Assembly: GCA_017557475.1 (NCBI GenBank)
Contig: JAFYYO010000041.1
Location: forward strand, 1-7,964
DNA: 7,964 nucleotides
Reading direction: 5' to 3'
Source of the DNA: Bacteroidaceae bacterium
Lineage (GTDB): Bacteria; Bacteroidota; Bacteroidia; Bacteroidales; Bacteroidaceae
Shown: one piece after another, positions 5,803-7,964 of the stretch
Position numbering within the stretch: the stretch's first letter is position 1
Layout of the letters: the number at the start of each line of letters is the position of its first letter
Translations under genes and position numbers: made by a program
Notes under the pieces: model-generated
What the model saw: only the letters and a program-made list of their open reading frames with translations
Database searches by the model: none
What the model was told of the DNA's origin: nothing

Positions 5803-7368
5803 ATGCCAATAAAGAAGAAAAGGATATCCCCACGTCAGAAGATGATCAACCTGATGTACCTGGTCCTCCTGGCCATGCTGGCACTCAATGTGTCAACAGA
5901 CGTACTGGAAGGTTTCTCTCTTGTGGCAGACGGGTTGAAGAAGAGTACCGAGAATGCCTCAAAGGTCAACATGGGCATCTACAGCACCTTCGACCAGCAG
6001 ATGAAGAACAACCCTGCGAAGGTGAAGGAATGGTACGAAAAGGCACAGTATGTGCGCGGCATGAGCGACTCTCTCTACAACTTGGCAGAGGAACTCAAAG
6101 AGGCCATCGTCCGTAAGAGCGACGGCAAGAATGCCGACGTCAACAACATACAGAACCGCGAGGACTTGGAAGCCAGCACTCAGGTAATGCTTGCTCCTGG
6201 TACAGGACGCGGCCAAGAACTCTACGACGCCATCAATAACTATCGTGAACGCATTGTTCGCATGGTGACGGACAAGGAGAAGAAGAACATCATCACCAGC
6301 AACCTTGCCACCGAAGTGCCTACTAAGGCAAAGGTTCTCGGCAAGAACTGGCAGGAGTATTCCTTCGAGAATATGCCGACAGCTGCTGCCGTGACGCTCC
6401 TCACGAAGTTGCAGAATGATGTTCGCTACGCAGAGGGTGAGGTGCTGCACAATCTTGTAAGCAATATCGACGTTAAGGATATTCGCGTGAACGAGATTAA
6501 TGCCTACGTCATTCCCAATGCCGTGACTGTGGTTCAGGGCGGACGTTTCAGCGCACAGATTCTCATGGCAGCTGTCGACACAACTCGCAGACCGACCATC
6601 TACATTGGCGGCAAGCAGATACAGAGCGACAAGGGCTACTACGAGACGGTGTGCTCGAAGACCGGCGACTACACTTTCAGCGGTTACATCGAGATGCTGA
6701 ACGGCTCCGGAGAAAAGGTGCGCCGCGACTTCTCGCAGAAGTATAGCGTCGTGGCTCCCTGCGCAACTGTCAGCGCAGACATCATGAATGTGCTCTACGC
6801 AGGCTATGACAACCCGATGAGCGTCTCTGTTCCCGGCATTCCCAGCAGCAAGTTGCGTGTCAGCATGACTGGCGGCAGCTTCGAACAGAAAGGCGAAGGC
6901 AAGTACAATGCACGTCCTACGACGCCTGGCACAGAAGCCGTCGTTACCGTTGCAGCCGAGAGTGAAGGTCGTATGCAGGAGATGGGTAAGTTCACGTTCC
7001 GCGTTCGTAAGTTGCCCGACCCGACTGCCTACATTGCCTACGCAGCTGAGGGGGGTGGCGAAGATCACTTCCGTGGAGGCGGCCTCTCGAAGCAGATCCT
7101 GATGAACACAGAAGGCATCGGCGCCTCTATCGACGATGGTCTGCTGAACATTGCCTTCCGCGTGAACAGCTTCCAGACGGTCTTCTACGACGCAATGGGC
7201 AATGCTGTTCCCTACAAGAGCAACGGCGCGAACTTCTCTGACCAGCAGAAAGCGCAGATGCGTGGCCTTGCTCGTAACAAACGATTCTACGTCACAGACA
7301 TTCATGCCACAGGTCCCGACGGCATAGAACGCACGCTTGTCGGTGCCATGGAAGTCATCATAAAGTAG
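5803..7368 (+). CDS. porM: T9SS inner-membrane/periplasmic motor protein PorM (GldM family)
   Basis: Transmits the motion of the PorL motor across the periplasm to the PorK/PorN ring. The 521-residue length matches the family. The basic cytoplasmic N-terminus MPIKKKRISPRQKMINLMY leads into a single membrane helix, about residues 15-34 (INLMYLVLLAMLALNV), nearly identical to the family signature. Arg11 and Tyr19 have the same spacing as the functionally important R9 and Y17 of Flavobacterium GldM. The remaining sequence is periplasmic: a helical first domain to about residue 215, then three beta-rich domains, about 215-315, 316-400 and 405-521, as in known GldM/PorM structures (boundaries estimated from the family, not computed). 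The last domain, with DPTAYIA near 407 and the terminal GAMEVIIK, is expected to contact the ring. The start is fixed by the conserved N-terminus. Intact, with no frameshift. A 448-codon open frame on the opposite strand is a shadow. Confidence 0.96.
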   Translation: MPIKKKRISPRQKMINLMYLVLLAMLALNVSTDVLEGFSLVADGLKKSTENASKVNMGIYSTFDQQMKNNPAKVKEWYEKAQYVRGMSDSLYNLAEELKEAIVRKSDGKNADVNNIQNREDLEASTQVMLAPGTGRGQELYDAINNYRERIVRMVTDKEKKNIITSNLATEVPTKAKVLGKNWQEYSFENMPTAAAVTLLTKLQNDVRYAEGEVLHNLVSNIDVKDIRVNEINAYVIPNAVTVVQGGRFSAQILMAAVDTTRRPTIYIGGKQIQSDKGYYETVCSKTGDYTFSGYIEMLNGSGEKVRRDFSQKYSVVAPCATVSADIMNVLYAGYDNPMSVSVPGIPSSKLRVSMTGGSFEQKGEGKYNARPTTPGTEAVVTVAAESEGRMQEMGKFTFRVRKLPDPTAYIAYAAEGGGEDHFRGGGLSKQILMNTEGIGASIDDGLLNIAFRVNSFQTVFYDAMGNAVPYKSNGANFSDQQKAQMRGLARNKRFYVTDIHATGPDGIERTLVGAMEVIIK

Positions 7369-7370
7369 AC

Positions 7371-7391
7371 CCCCCGACCCCCTTTAGGGGG
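7371..7391. other. C5/G5 hairpin between porM and porN
   Basis: CCCCC (7378-7382), TTTA (7383-7386) and GGGGG (7387-7391) form a strong 5-GC-pair stem. A second C-run at 7370-7375 could pair with the same G-run instead. It starts 2-10 bases after the porM stop. No T-run follows (AGAAGCAATAATT), so full termination before porN is unlikely; attenuation, an RNA 3'-end stabiliser or a processing site are possible. From memory, C-run/TTTAGGGGG intergenic motifs recur in Bacteroidota genomes, so this may be one copy of a dispersed family. Confidence 0.6.
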
Positions 7392-7434
7392 AGAAGCAAT
7401 AATTAGTTAACAGTAAATGGTAAATAGTAAAGCT

Positions 7435-7964
7435 ATGAAGCGCATACTTTCTTTCATAACGGTCACGCTCCTAATGGCAGGTGCCGCTAATGCACAGCCT
7501 GCAAAGACTCGTGTTGCAACGCCCCAAAAGACAGAGCAGGCAGGTAAATCCAATGCTACTGACCGTGCATCGCTTATGTTTCCCACTACGGCAGCCATGC
7601 CCGACGATGTGGTATGGAAGCGTGACATCTATCGCCAACTTGACTTGACGAAGGACAAGAACGCTCCGATGTACTATCCCGTAGAGCCTATGGGCAGGCA
7701 GGTGAACCTCTTCACCTATCTCTTCCGCCTTATCCTCACAGGCCGCATCAATGCCTATACCTATAAGTTGGACGGCAACGAGTCGTTCGACGAGAAGGAT
7801 AAGCTCCCTGTGAAGGACTTGCTGGAACGCTACGGCATCTACTACGAGGAGAACAATGGCAGGATGACCGTTGCCGACAGCGACGTGCCCAGTGCCGAAG
7901 TAATACGCTACTACCTCAAAGAGAGCATTTATATGGACCAGCGCACAGGCACCTTCTCGACCAA
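7435..7964 (+). CDS. porN: T9SS periplasmic ring protein PorN (GldN family), N-terminal part
   Basis: Periplasmic partner of the PorK lipoprotein in the T9SS ring and a contact for the PorM C-terminus. From the ATG at 7435 there are 176 open codons to the window edge. Residues 1-20 are a Sec signal peptide (MKRILSFITVTLLMAGAANA), with likely cleavage after Ala20 before Gln21, and then a Thr/Lys/Ala-rich linker to about residue 55. The conserved GldN core begins with DDVVWKRDIYRQLDLTKDKN (57-76), continues with APMYYPVEPMGRQVNLFTYLF (77-97), ILTGRINAYTYKLDG (100-114), and an EVIRYYLKESIYMD block (155-168). Family members are typically about 290-360 residues, so half or more is visible. The start is chosen for the signal peptide; there is no Shine-Dalgarno sequence, and the leader is AT-rich. 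It lies 66 bases after porM in the conserved porKLMN order. The 3' end is missing only because the window stops. Confidence 0.94.
   Translation, partial: MKRILSFITVTLLMAGAANAQPAKTRVATPQKTEQAGKSNATDRASLMFPTTAAMPDDVVWKRDIYRQLDLTKDKNAPMYYPVEPMGRQVNLFTYLFRLILTGRINAYTYKLDGNESFDEKDKLPVKDLLERYGIYYEENNGRMTVADSDVPSAEVIRYYLKESIYMDQRTGTFST

Noticed and set aside
5959..7305. 448-codon minus-strand open frame
   Set aside because: It is antisense to porM. Its Val/His/Leu/Ala-heavy composition is typical of an antisense shadow, with no signal, domain or promoter.
2314..7964. A wholly new secretion system
   Set aside because: Gene order and proteins match the known type IX secretion core porP-K-L-M-N; only details and intergenic elements are unusual.

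Overview
The window comes from a member of the Bacteroidota, most likely an order Bacteroidales organism of the Prevotella/Porphyromonas type. Three things point there: a complete porP-porK-porL-porM run of type IX secretion system (T9SS) genes followed by the start of porN, promoter elements of the TAnnTTTG type, and start codons without clear Shine-Dalgarno sequences. Species cannot be fixed from the sequence alone.

Layout. Positions 1-996 (minus strand) hold the N-terminal 332 residues of glycyl-tRNA synthetase, cut by the window edge. A 196-base divergent intergenic region follows, with a candidate Bacteroidota promoter on each strand. Positions 1193-1885 (plus) encode a 230-residue lipoprotein of unknown function with one aspartate-rich calcium-loop-like motif. 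Next is a 428-base gene-free stretch (1886-2313) with a five-unit, exactly 22-bp tandem repeat (2041-2150), a 15-bp direct repeat on either side of it, and an AT-rich leader in front of porP.

From 2314 to the end lie porP (outer-membrane beta-barrel family), porK (outer-membrane lipoprotein with an FGE/sulfatase-modifying-factor fold), porL and porM (inner-membrane proton-driven motor) and the first 176 codons of porN (periplasmic ring partner of PorK). Gaps between these genes are only 45-66 bases and all are on the plus strand, so they are probably one operon. Three of the four gaps hold small inverted or tandem repeats that could shape the mRNA: triple CCTAGG between porP and porK, a GAATAAT hairpin between porL and porM, and a C5/G5 hairpin between porM and porN.

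Together, PorL/PorM convert proton flow into motion across the inner membrane and periplasm, PorK/PorN form the ring under the outer membrane, and PorP-family proteins work with the outer-membrane translocation and attachment machinery. The titratable residues known from the GldL/GldM motor can be matched by spacing in PorL (Y24, K38, H41, E56, E66) and PorM (R11, Y19), so the motor looks intact. The core system is known biology. The less explained parts are the intergenic repeats, the Gly/Ala-rich segment in PorL, the Ser/Arg-rich tail of PorK, and the orphan lipoprotein beside the operon.
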